From Holtermannia corniformis (Eukaryota; Basidiomycota; Tremellomycetes; Holtermanniales), in assembly GCA_001599935.1 (NCBI GenBank), contig BCIJ01000001.1:1799027-1863026 (forward strand): DNA of 64,000 nt. The letters run 5' to 3'. Shown here one piece after another: positions 46,432 to 57,358 of the stretch (position 1 is its first letter; each line of letters opens with the position of its first letter). The translations under genes and the position numbers were made by a program. Under the pieces are notes generated by a model. The model made no database searches and had not been told where the DNA came from. It was given only the letters and a program-made list of their open reading frames with translations.

Positions 46432-47909
46432 ATGTCGCCCGACCCATCGCTCTCGCTCTACTCTCACCCGTTCTCGCCCTTGTCCCCGCCAGACTCGGAC
46501 GCCGCCTGCCCGCTCGGCACCGACCCTTTGGTCGTCAAGCCGTTTGCCACCCTCACAACCGTCTTCCCGCCATCACCTCCAGTCTCGTACCCGTCGGCGT
46601 CGCCCTCGCCCCGTGCGCACTCGCACGACCGCCACTCGATCAGCTCACTCGACGACCTCGACCTCGACCTGACATTGGCACCACAGGCAGGCAAACCCGC
46701 TCCAGCAGACTCGCCGGCGCTCGCCAGCCACTACCTCGCCCGCTACCTGCACTACCGCCAGCTTGCGCTCGCGACCGCACCCGCACCGGCACGTGACCAA
46801 GAGGTTGACAAGCTCCTCGCTGCCTACGCCGTCGAACCCACCGTGCCAGCGCAAGCAAACCCGTTCACGTCAATGGACCAGGTCTACCACCAGCACTCGA
46901 CCATGGCTCAGGCAGTCCGGCAGCAACAGCAGCAGCAGCGTGGGGCCTACTTGCCGTTGCAGCAACAGCCAATGTACACCACCGCCACTCAGGCGTACTA
47001 TGCCGACTATGCGCACCCGCTCGCGCACCCGGCCTACCCATCGAGTCTCCCGGCGCACGTTCAGATTTCAAACCTGACGTCCTCGCCCTCCTCGCCCGTC
47101 TCGAGCGCTTCATTGCCGCTCTCGCCGCAGACGAGCTCGCAACGGGCCACGCTCATGCACCCCATGACCATGCTCCCGCAGGCCACGTACGCTCAGTACT
47201 ACTCGGTCGCGGCACCGAGCGCAACCCCGCTCGCATCGTCGGGTCTTGCTTGGGAGGTTAACAACCAAGTCGCGTACATGCCACAGCAGGCGCCAACGCA
47301 GCAGACCTCGTTCTCTGCCGCCGCCGACGCCAATGCCACCGGTCAGCACATGCACCTCGCTCTGCCTGCGCAGCAGCCCGAACCCGCACTCGACCACCGA
47401 TCCGGCCCGCCTTCGACGGTTGATGACGCCGATGAACTCGACGAGAGCGACTCGGAGGACCAGAGCGCGACCTCGCGCGAGCCTTCATCCGCGGCCGACA
47501 CGAAACCGTTTGCGTCGTCTGACATTCCCAACCTGCACGGCGGTGGCCGTGGCTACGTTCCCGGCACCACGCCGAACGATCCCAAGAAGCGTCACAAGTG
47601 CTCCGTCTGCGGTCGCGCGTTTGCACGCGCGTTCAACCTCAAGGTGGGTTGTTCTGCGTCACAATCCAACATGGCTGACGTACCCAGTCGCATGCGCAAA
47701 CTCACGACCCGTCGCGCCCCAAGCCGCACATGTGCCCGCACTCGTCGTGCAACCGCGGCTTCTCGCGCCTCCACGATCTCGAGCGCCACCGCCAGGGCAT
47801 CCACGCCGACGGCCCGCTCGTCGACGCCAAGCGCCAGGGCATCACCCCCTCGGTCGCCCGTGCTCAGAGTAGGACCCAGCGCCGTGCCGAGCGCGGGAAT
47901 CTGATCTGA
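46432..47909 (+). CDS. C2H2 zinc-finger transcription factor
   Basis: Exons 46432..47643 and 47688..47909 (477 aa). The long N-terminus is disordered and rich in Pro, Ser, Ala and Gln, with a QQQQQ tract, as in activators. Two C-terminal fingers are intact: CSVCGRAFARAFNLKSHAQTH (C-x2-C-x12-H-x3-H; the intron falls right after NLK) and CPHSSCNRGFSRLHDLERHRQ with its second His in GIH. A conserved-looking tail follows (ADGPLVDAKRQGITPS). The two-finger layout with a short linker occurs in several fungal regulator families, and I cannot assign one. Start 46432 (MSPDPSLSLYSHPFSP) is the first ATG of the long open frame. Confidence 0.82.
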
Positions 47910-48530
47910 CCGGACGGCCACAAAACAACTACTGCGAGACCACTTGGCGTGGTCTCACCCCTTTTCTTTCATCAACTCCTTATCGAGCCCCCGCTCGATA
48001 CGATCCCTACCACCGTCTTTCATCCCTCACCTGACAGCTCTAGTCTCTGGCTATGCGGTCTTGTGTCTCGCCCTCCTCTCTCGAACAGACTCAGCGCCGC
48101 CGCCACGGCGGCAGTCTGGTGTCTCGAGGAGGTCAGGTGTCGTCGCAAACCTGCTAGCTGTGGCTTCTGCTCGACGGTCGAACGGAGAGCCTGTCCCACG
48201 GACAGGTACAGACTCCGGTATCGGCATCGACTCGACAGTTGATCCTGCGCTTCTACCCTTGAACATCTTCCCACCACCCTCCACTGTTTCTTTCCCTTTC
48301 GTCGTTATCGCTCGCTCTTCACCCGTATCGCCATCCACTCAATCGACCGCCTCATCCATCCCGCAGGTCGCCTCCCCGTGAAAAACCATAGCAATCGAAA
48401 AACCAACCTGGGAGGTTGACTTTGCCTAGTGATAGGATCCTGGATCGTCTTTTGCGTCGGAACCGTCAGTCTTTTGTTTGCTCGCTGTCTGTAGTAGCTA
48501 GTCACTATGCAACTGGGTTGCATTGATGCA
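47910..48530. other. Intergenic, probable 3' regions
   Basis: About 620 bases between convergent stops. A 145-codon frame at 47944 is C/T-rich low-complexity sequence without a family signature and is more likely the 3' untranslated region of the C2H2 gene. Confidence 0.4.
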
Positions 48531-49136
48531 TCACTGCGCTTGACATGCCGCACGTTGCTCTATCGACAGTAAGCGCGGGAGCCACCGGGCCTGTATCGCT
48601 TGTCAGCCGGTCTGTTCGTGCAGAAGCAACGGTGCACGCACCTGAATCACGCCAGCGATCGCCCAGATCCGCTCCGGCTCCACCGGTGCGGCCGTCAAGA
48701 AGGTGATGCAGCCCTCGCCATCGGCGCTACCGGGCAGGCGCCTTTGCAGCGTCGCAGCGTACGCCGTTTCACAGCTGTACAGCTGGCCGAGGTCTATGCA
48801 GCCACGTCAGCTGGGGAGCGTGGCGAAGGGCGGACGCACCGATCTTGTCGTGGATAAAGCTGGCGATACGTGACAAGCTGAGATATGGGACATGGGAAAA
48901 GTATTGCACCGTCTGGCAAGCGTCAGCGATCGCTACGCTAATCTGCGCAAACGTACTTGGCAGAGTGGAGGGCTGGCCTGCGCGCTTGGAGAGTCACCGG
49001 CGGGGGTGACGGTACCGCTTGTCGGCGTTAGAGGCGATCTGCACTCGAGGTAGCGATGTTCATAAGCCGCATCAAGCTTGACTACAGCCTCTGGCAGAAC
49101 GAGTGGCGCTGGGGCGTCGCGAGCGAGCAGTGTCAT
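48531..49136 (-). CDS. Small protein of unknown function
   Basis: Exons (minus order): 48957..49136, 48840..48912, 48642..48793, 48531..48590; 154 aa, phases consistent with good GT-AG introns and CTGAC branch-like sites. The sequence begins MTLLARDAPAPLVLPEAVVK, has a Ser/Thr/Pro linker, then TVQYFSHVPYLSLSRIASFI, CETAYAATLQRRLPG and WAIAGVIQARWLPRLLSIEQR. No signal peptide or membrane segment is obvious and I do not recognise a family. Splicing coherence is the main support. Confidence 0.55.
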
Positions 49137-49440
49137 GTCGAGATGGTCGGTTGCGCTCTCTCGGATCCGGCCTCATATCCGTCTCTTGGCCCCCCCCAGC
49201 ACGCTGCTAGATCCTCAACCTCCGATCAAAGGGCCCGGCTTCTCACCCGCGCAGCCGCCAGCAGGTTATCTAGTCGTGTGACGACTGCAGTCGATCCCAG
49301 TCGATCCTTTCACAGCGCCGTGCCACCTGCCACTCATCGTGCTGTACTTTCCCACGGACCACTGCGCTTGTTCCACTTGGTCTCCAACACGGCGTACGCT
49401 GCACCTCGCAAACAGAGTGCAAGCCCTACAGACCGGTAAC
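49137..49440. other. Divergent intergenic region
   Basis: About 300 bases between the small gene and the POM34-like gene; presumably both promoters. Nothing recognised. Confidence 0.35.
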
Positions 49441-50264
49441 ATGGCTTGGCCCACACTCAACCATACGATCCCGCCGAGGGGCGAAGCTCTGGCTCGGCTC
49501 AAGTCCAACCTGATTATCCTGCTTGGTTTGCTTGCAGCGGGACAAACAGAGGCCTATGCCCAACTGCTGGCTTGGCTGCGAGCGACCGACCGCGGCTCAG
49601 CACCTTGGACCCGAACGGCGTCATTTGTGTACTGGATCTGTGCGTTGAATTCACCGCGAGAACGTGACTGACCTGCGTCATGTCGTAGCCTTCATCGTGA
49701 CGGCGATTTTCGCTTGCAATACGGTACAAGCAGCATACTTTGTCCGTAACGCGGCAGTACCACTAGCAACCGTTAGCCGGCCAGCGTTGGGCACACCTGC
49801 GGCCGACGCAGCACAACGAGCTGTTCTCAGCAAGAGTTCACCCTTTGTACGGCAGACTGATGACACCTACAACGCAGCTAAGCCGACTTTAGACTCGCGG
49901 ATACCCCATCATCCAGCCCACGCCACTGTTCCCCGCATCACCTGGCTCACCTCTGAGGCCCACGTCCGGTCAGGCCTCGAGTCCGTCTGCCGCAAAGCAA
50001 GCAGCTCAACCGTCATCGCCTTCGATCCGTCAATTGCTGCAATCGCCCTCTCCGCGCGGCTCCCCACTGGCAAACTCTACACGTCAGCAGTCGCCTGCGT
50101 TGAACCTCGGCCCGACGCACACCGGGCTGGACCGTAGCGTCGCATCGACACCGACAAAGGGCAAGCTTGACGTCGGGCAAGCGGCAATCTTGGCGTACAA
50201 AGGGCGGCACCAACAGGAGGGGCTTGGGCGTAGTCTGTCGGCGCGTAGACAGTCTGCCCTGTGA
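49441..50264 (+). CDS. Two-helix membrane protein, POM34-like nucleoporin candidate
   Basis: Exons 49441..49639, 49689..49846, 49893..50264 (242 aa). Two hydrophobic segments lie in the N-terminal half (NLIILLGLLAAGQTEAYAQL and FVYWISFIVTAIFACNTVQA). A Ser/Pro-rich tail follows, with SSPFTRGYPIIQPTPLFPAS, QSPALNLGPTHTGL and STPTKGKLDV. This layout, two closely spaced helices and then an SP-rich tail with SP-L-LG motifs, resembles the pore-membrane nucleoporin POM34. The resemblance is structural, not residue-level, so the name is tentative. The second intron is supported by the frame switch and by an in-frame stop right before its acceptor. GGT starts 117 bases downstream. Confidence 0.6.
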
Positions 50265-50380
50265 TGAAATCACCCTGCAATCTCAGGATATGGCTACAGA
50301 TGTCTGCATCACGTGTTCGGCGATCGGCATCGATCTCATCTTGCTTGCTAACGTGTTGTTGGGAGCTGCACACCACTGCA

Positions 50381-52937
50381 ATGTCAAGCCGTGGCTCAGA
50401 GGCCATCAAGCACGGCGACGGCGAGACGCAGCGCTTGCTTCCTGCCGATGTCGAAAGCGGACTGCAGCCAGAGCAAGAGCGTCGTTATGTCGACGATGGA
50501 CTGCTGTCACCCCACTCGGAAGAACAGCGTGTAGCTCTCCGTCGTCGGCGAGGCATATACCGATGGCTCGCTCTGGTCCTGGTAGTCGCTACCGCGATTT
50601 ATGTGCTGCTAGCATGGCGCCGCGGTCGTGAGTGGCATCGCGCAGCTCGAGCTATCCTAACCTGATGCAGCCACAACGCAGCGTCGAGGCGAGCCAATGA
50701 TATACCCAAGTTTACCCCCAGTTAGTAACATGACCATGGCAGTCTTGAGCTCATACGCCCGGTCGTGTAGCCCACGGATCTCCCTCGCAACGACGCCTTC
50801 CTCATACAAGCGGCCCACGGCGCTGTCTCTTCCGAAGTACAAACATGCTCCGAGCTCGGAGTGAGCATACTCAAGGCAGGCGGAACAGCAGTCGACTCGG
50901 CCATCACTACTACTCTCTGCATTGGCGTCATCAACTCCTTCTCCAGCGGGATCGGTGGCGGCGGCTTCATGCTCGTGCGAACACCGTCTGGCAAACACAA
51001 CGTTACAGCCATCGACTTTCGCGAGACAAGTCCGTCAGGCAGTCACAAGGACATGTACACAGAGAGCTCAGCTGGCGCTGTCGCCGCGCAGGTAGGTGGA
51101 CTGGCGGTAGGAGTGCCGGGCGAGCTGCGAGGGTTGGAGCAAGGTGAGTCATCCAGCGCTCACTGGCCGGCCTCGAAATTAACGCATCCGTAGCGCACAA
51201 GTTGTATGGCAAGCTTCCGTGGAAAGAACTCGTCGAACCTGTAGCGCACCTTGCAGCAGGGTTTCGGGTCGGCCGCGAACTCGCTCGGCGTCTGCGGGTA
51301 AGTTGACGTACCGTAGCGTGCTTGGCTGACGGCTCAGATCTTTGGGTTGGTGATGCCAAGGATAAACTCTGTGCAGACCAGTCTGACGCTCGCAAAGTTC
51401 GTACATGCTGGACGAACCGACATGGCGCGACGTATTTGCACCCCGAGGCGACTTGTTGGTTGAAGGCGACTGGATTCGGAGGACCAACCTGAGTCGGACA
51501 CTGCATACGATCGCAGTCGAGGGACCTGGAGCGTTCTATGCGGTACGTCGTCTGCAGCCTTCAGCTCGATCTTACCATCGCTAGGGGCCAATAGCGGAGA
51601 GTATCGTTGGCACAGTCCAACGACACGGTGGCTTGATGACACTCGAAGATGCAAGTTGGCAGCTACACCAAAGCCAGCTGACGGCGACAGATGGCAAACT
51701 ATCAAGTGCGCACCTATCCTGCGATCCGCGGCAAGTTCTACGACAAGACCGTGTACACGACAGAAGCACCGACATCGTAAGCGCAGCGCCCGGGCGAGAG
51801 ACAGTTCTAACAACTGCAATAGTGGCGGTGTTCTTCTCGGCTTGTTGCAGATTCTCGAGCATTACAGGATCGGCCGCTCGCCATTCTCAAGCTTGCAAGC
51901 TCATCGCTTCGTCGAGGCTCTGAAGATGGCGTTTGGGGCACGGTAGGGAACTCTCAACGTAGTAAACCAATGTTGACAACCGTCAGGTCCGAAGTCAGCG
52001 ACCCGGCTTTTGCCCCGAATGTCGAGCGTCACACTGAAATATACTCGAAAAACTGGGTTGACTCGCGAATTGCCAAGATCACCGATGTGAGTTCATTGCG
52101 GCGTGTACATGCCCGAATTGAAGAAACGCAGGGTAAAACTCATCACCCCGATTACTATGATATCGCCTATGACACACCGGTCGACCACGGCACGACGCAC
52201 CTGGTTGCGGTCGACGAAAACGGCGGGGTTGCCAGTGTTACCTCTACGGTGCGTAGCTAGCGGGCCCGCGCATCTTGCTGACGCCGGCAGGTCAATCTGA
52301 TATTCGGCAGCCATGTAATGGACGAAGCGACCGGGGTAATACTCAATGATGAGCAAGGTCCGGCGTACATGTCATATCTCAGCTCACGCTAAAGTTGTCT
52401 CAGACGACTTCTCCATTCCTGGCGCGCCGAACGCGTTTGGTCTTGCGCCCAGTCCTTTCAACTACCCCGCAGCTGGGAAACGGTGGGTACAAGTCGTGGA
52501 CTGGGTCAAAGTTGAGTTGGGATAGGCCGCTCTCCTCTACGTCACCAGCGATCCTCGAGTACGCAGATGGAAGCCTGTACGCGGCTCTGGGTGGCAGTGG
52601 AGGCTCTCGGATCTTTGGCTCGGTCGCTCAGGTCTTGCTGCACCTTGAGAGCGGCCTCAACGTCTCCGCTGCCGTCGAGGCGCCGCGACTGCATGATCAA
52701 ATCTTCCCGCAGAATGTCTCTGTTGAGACGGGTTTCGACCGCGACTTCCTCACAGATCTCCGAGACAAGGGCCATCGGTTGATAGAATTCGATGTCAATC
52801 TCGGCATCGCCGAGGGTAAGTTCTGCTTGCAAGATTCTCACTGACGACTACTAGTACAAGCCATTGTCCTGGACAGGAATGGCACTCTTTGGGCCGCTGC
52901 GGACTCTCGCAAGAACGGCGTCGCTGCAGGCTACTGA
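50381..52937 (+). CDS. GGT1: Gamma-glutamyltransferase, type II membrane protein
   Basis: Cleaves the gamma-glutamyl bond of glutathione and conjugates at a membrane, vacuole or surface. Exons: 50381..50627, 50671..50720, 50771..51143, 51194..51297, 51338..51345 (8 nt), 51398..51542, 51585..51650, 51691..51776, 51823..51942, 51987..52086, 52132..52248, 52291..52357, 52404..52482, 52526..52815, 52855..52937; 644 aa. A cytosolic N-terminus and one anchor (YRWLALVLVVATAIYVLLAW) precede AAHGAVSSEVQTCSELG, SSGIGGGGFM, FRETSPS, GELRGLEQ and GPIAESIV. The autocleavage/nucleophile site HGTTHLVAVDENGG has Thr about 454. After it come NDEQDDFSIPGAPNAFG, KRPLSSTSP and LGGSGGSRI. One intron (51651..51690) needs a GC donor (gcaagt). 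Confidence 0.93.
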
Positions 52938-52987
52938 GCAATACTCGAGACGTTGAAGATGATCGGGGATGCATAGCAATGAATTCG

Positions 52988-54851
52988 TTACTCGGCCACA
53001 TCGGCCAAGGTTCCCCGGATGACCTATCAAGTTCTCGTCAGCGACGCAAACAATCGTAGAGCGGATCGGAAGCTCACGGTACCCCAACCAATCAATCGCC
53101 AGTGCTTGTCGATTCTGCGGCTGAGGGCGATCTTGTCGCCGACCTCGGCACACGCGGGTACGGTCAAAGCAATCTTGGCCAAGTCGGCCTTGACGCCTAT
53201 GATCTTGCCACCAGTCTGGCAAGCGCCAATGTTGACAAAAAGGGTCTCGCCTGCCACGAGTTTGGGGACCTGATGCGTGATCAGCCTCATCGTGCGCGTC
53301 GGTCATCTGGCATACCCTGGCTTTCTTGTTGTCTTCCGTCTTTACGCCGAGCAACCGACGGAGCAGGAAGTCTGCGATGATCAGCCTTGACAGCTAGCCT
53401 TGGTGCGCCACTCACAGTTGACCTCGATTTCAGTGAAGATGGGTGCTCCCTTGCCCACGGCACTCATGACCATGCCCAAGAGACGATCCGCTCGGCAGAG
53501 GGCGGGGTCAACCAGCGTGCCAACACCGATCAAACCACCGGGCACGGCGAATTGCAGGTGGTTGGCCTCGGCGTGCAGCGAGACGATGCGCGACAAGAGT
53601 GGACGACAAGTGTACTTGCCAGTGGCGTCCTTTGTAATAATCCCGGGTCGGATCTCAATCTCTTGACCAAGCTGCGGAAATCAGTCGATGCTCGTCTTGC
53701 TGTTCAACCCACCTTGAGAACACCGCTGAGAATACTGCCACCAGCCACGCCGCCCTTGAGCTCCTCGACGCCAGCACCGGGCTTGTTGACATCGAAAGAA
53801 CGGATGACAACCAAGCGTGGGTCGGCGGTGAAGTCGTGCAGGGGAACAGGAATCTTTGTGCAGATGTACTCGACAACGGCGTCAATGTTGAACTTGAGCT
53901 GGGCGGAGATGGGGATGACAGGAGCGTTGCGCGCGACGGTGGCTGAGGCGTAGGGTGAGCTTGCAAACGATGAGAGAGCCCAATGACACACATTCAACAA
54001 ATTTGGCAATGCTCTTTTGGTGCTCCAGAGCCTCGGCTTCACGGACGAGATCGACCTTGTTCTGGAGAATGAGAATGTTTTCGAGCTTCATGATCTCAAC
54101 GGCAGCCAGATGCTCGCCGGTCTGCGGTTGCGGGCACGACTCGTTGCCCGCAATCAACAAGAGCGCGGCATCCACTGCGTTGGGTGAGCTGCTGCGCGTC
54201 ACTGCGCGACGGTATACGTACTGACGGCGGCACCTGTCAACATGGTAGCCATGAGAATGTCGTGTCCAGGGCAGTCCACGAAGGAGACATGTCTACACCA
54301 GATCAACCATTTGCTACCGTCGATACCATGCCCACAAACCTCAGCAATTCCATCTTGTGGTCACAGCCAGTACGTTCGCAGCGAGGGTTGGCCTCCTTGC
54401 TGCTGGAGTAGGACTTGTAGCAGCCTGGTCTCGGGCAAGCCGGGTTGGTGCATTTGTAGATCTGTTGGAGTGAGCTTAGATCCAGGTGGCGAACAGAGAC
54501 GTACCTTGGCATTGGCATAACCCAGCTTGATGGTGATGTTACGCTCGAGCTCGTTCTTGAAGCGAACCGTCTGTACGCCCGAGATGGCTCTGACAGTGCT
54601 ACTCTTGCCGTGAGCGACATGGCCAATTGTACCTGTGAGTGCAAGGTGAGTAATCGACCCTGTCTGGTAGTGAGTCATCCGACGAACCGATGTTAATCTA
54701 CAAAGGAGAGAGAGTGTGAGCGCATGCTCGAATTGGAACCCATAGCACGTACTGTAGCCTGCTTGGAAATAACTTCTGGGCTGAGAGCGGTCAAGGTCTG
54801 GAGGTCGAGTTCAACGACCGGTTGGGCCGAATCTGTAATGCCGTCCGACAT
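52988..54851 (-). CDS. GCD11: Translation initiation factor eIF2 gamma subunit
   Basis: GTPase subunit of eIF2, which delivers Met-tRNAi to the 40S ribosome. Exons (minus order): 54753..54851, 54688..54697 (10 nt), 54505..54632, 54340..54461, 54222..54292, 53992..54174, 53713..53942, 53416..53671, 53316..53371, 53078..53269, 52988..53023; 460 aa. Seen: [20 protein letters not shown] (G1), a zinc-ribbon-like insert ([11 protein letters not shown] ... CERTGCDH), VDCPGHD (G3), NKVD (G4), [11 protein letters not shown] and [19 protein letters not shown], then the beta-barrel domains ending [11 protein letters not shown]. The zinc-ribbon insert separates it from EF-Tu and SelB. Only 50 bases lie between its stop and that of GGT. 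Confidence 0.97.
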
Positions 54852-55425
54852 TTCGACGACGGATGGCGAGTTTCGAAAGCGCTAGAGTAAACGATTTGTG
54901 ATTTGTGCGTGCGTGTGTTGTCAACGATGCAGCTCTGTGCAGCGATGTATGCTGATGGGCGTGCGTTTGCAAGCTCGTGAGACGGCTGGGGGTACGCTGG
55001 GATCGAGTGCTGGAGACAAAGCGAGACGACTGGCGTTGAAAGATGGTTTGCTTGCCTGGGTGGCGTAAATAATTTAATGCGGTCGACTGAGTTGACTGAC
55101 TCGCTCCGGTTGACCGGCTATGGCTACATTCTAGTATGTGTACAGCTCACTACTCTCTGCACAGCCAGCGAGGTATGCAGCGCGACGGGACTCACTCGAC
55201 CCTGCACTGTCGGGAGATCCAAGAGACATCGCCGCGGATCACGTGACTCAGTGACGTCCCTGCCTGTTGGCTGTAGGCAGCGACACCGAGACGTAGTTGG
55301 TGTCCAGGCAACGCAAGCATATGGACCTGCAGAGTGCTCTGCGCTGCACGACTGCTCGTCTCTGCCGGTCTGTACGTCCCACAACAACTTCCGTCACCGT
55401 CCGGTGCCAGTTCCCGCCAACGACA
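54852..55425. promoter_or_regulatory. Divergent promoter eIF2-gamma / APP1
   Basis: About 570 bases with one CACGTG box (about 55240..55245, inside GATCACGTGACTC) followed closely by GTGACGTCC. No convincing gene. The eIF2-gamma leader is rich in G/T repeats. Confidence 0.4.
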
Positions 55426-57328
55426 ATGTCCTTCTCCGCGTACACGGCGGCGGCGTCCATCGGGTCTCGTGCACGATCTTTGCTGCAATCAGCTTCAAGC
55501 TATGTCGTACAAGCGACCGGCGATGGATCGGACCTTCCGGCCGCAGGACCGAGCACTTTGCGCTCTGTAGCAGGGCACGGCGGGCGTATGCCAGGCAGCG
55601 AGCGCCTCACACTGGTCCCCGGCTGGGCTGTAAAGCGACATCGCAAACGACCAGCCGATCAATCAGACGACAGCGGTGCGCTCCGTCTTTCCGGAGCCCA
55701 TGCATCGATTGACCTTGTCGCAGTTGTACCCTACGACATCCACATCTTCATGTCTGGCTTTGCCGCTCTCGAGCGGAACGTTGAGGATGCTTCAAGGACG
55801 CAGCGAGTCGTCATGAGGCTTGCGCGAAGTAGGTCCTATCGTACATCGAATGTGACTCACCAAACAGGCTTGGCCGCTTTGCCCAACCTGCCCGAGACTG
55901 AAGAGTCCATGTTCCGACAGCTCGGCGACGGACAGACCACCGCGCCCGACTCGACAAAAGCTGCAGAGCTTTTGGATCAACCCTTCTCGTTTGACAATAT
56001 GTCTCTCGAGGCAATCGAAGCGGCTCATGCGAACATGAACGCTCGGCTGCACCCGTTTTGGAGTTCGCCACTGGCTCTGCGCCCACTCCATGTTGACATA
56101 TACACTGTCGACGCACAGCGTCGGGACAGTCATGCCAGTGAACCAGCCCAAGACCCTTTGGGCACCTTCACGTTCTCAACCGACCCACAAGGCCACTTTG
56201 CAAAACATCTCGTGATCACCTGGGAACAGATTTGTACCCATCCCCCTTCAATCGCCCTGGCCTTGGCAGAGGGCTTGGAGGCCGAGGCTTGGCAGATTGC
56301 AATCAAGACACAGCTTTGCGAGGCTCGAGCATCTCCTGGTTTGCCCAATCAGCCGTCGCACTCGCGGGATCCGCCCCTCGAGCGTACACTCATCACGCCG
56401 GTGGCTCGCAACGGCGGCCTGCGTGTTGTATGCGATCTCGATGACACGATCAAGCGCACCGACATCCTCTCAGGCATGCGCACCGTCATACGGTCAGTCT
56501 GTTCTCGTCCATGCGCGGGGCGCTGACACTTGGATCTTCAGCAATGTGTTTTGCGCACCGCTGGAAGGAGCTTGCGTTGCAGGATTCGATGAGCTCTTCC
56601 GTAACCTTGCGCAGCATGGTGTACATTTTCACTTTGTCGTGAGTAGCGTTGAACCCAAGATTACACTGCTGATGGATTCAGTCGAATAGCCCGGTCGAGC
56701 TCTTTGCGGTCATTTCTGACTTTCTCCGGGTCCATCGGTTCCCGGCCCACGCCTCTGTCCGCGTATGTATGGCTGGGCTCACGCAACACACTATGCTGAT
56801 AAGCCTGCCAAGCTCAAGAACTACGGTCAAGGACGTGCTCTCTTCTCCAGCCTCTTCGAGGCCGCCGGCGGCCGGAAAAAGCCTAGTGTTCTCGAGGCTC
56901 TTGACTCTTTCCCCGATGCCGGCTTCGTTCTGATCGGTGATTCAGGCGAGGAGGATCTGGAACTTTACGCCGAAATCGCCAGGGAACGACCGCAACAAGT
57001 GCAGGGGATCTACATTAGAGATGTCTCGTCTGGCCCAGCATCGCAAGTATCTACCCCGGCCAGCTTGGACAACGAGCGACTTGTACAGACACCTCGGCGC
57101 AGTGGGTCGACTGGCTCGGCAGCATCGATGGAAGAGACTGCCGCGCAGATGTCCGAACTTACGGCTGCTCAAGAGAAGATTCTGCAACGTGCAGCGGCGT
57201 GGTCTGAGCGCAAGCAAAGGGCGACGCGCATTATCCCAAGCCACGTGCCGCTGCGAGTGTTTCAAGCAGTAGAAGATATTGCTGAGGACATGTTGAAGAT
57301 CGCTCGACAGTATAGATCACAGACCTGA
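55426..57328 (+). CDS. APP1: Phosphatidate phosphatase APP1 (actin patch)
   Basis: Mg-dependent phosphatidate phosphatase of the HAD superfamily that works at cortical actin patches in endocytosis. Exons: 55426..55828, 55868..56492, 56542..56638, 56682..56762, 56804..57328; 576 aa. The catalytic DxDxT motif is CDLDDTIKRTDIL (first Asp about 324). It is followed by FCAPLEGACVAGFDELF, FHFVSNSPVELF, KLKNYGQGRALFSSLF, VLEALDSFPDAGFVLIGDSG and DLELYAEIARERPQQVQGIYIRDV, all characteristic of APP1. The first intron (39 nt, 55829..55867) is a multiple of three with no stop, so it may be retained to add 13 residues. The helical C-terminus may bind partners. Its stop is 30 bases from that of the PPR gene. 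Confidence 0.92.
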
Positions 57329-57358
57329 AACTGTTGTATACAACGCCAGGAATGCATT

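Noticed and set aside
47944..48381. 145-codon ORF after the C2H2 gene
   Set aside because: C/T-rich low-complexity sequence, no family signature, and directly after a stop codon; better explained as 3' UTR.
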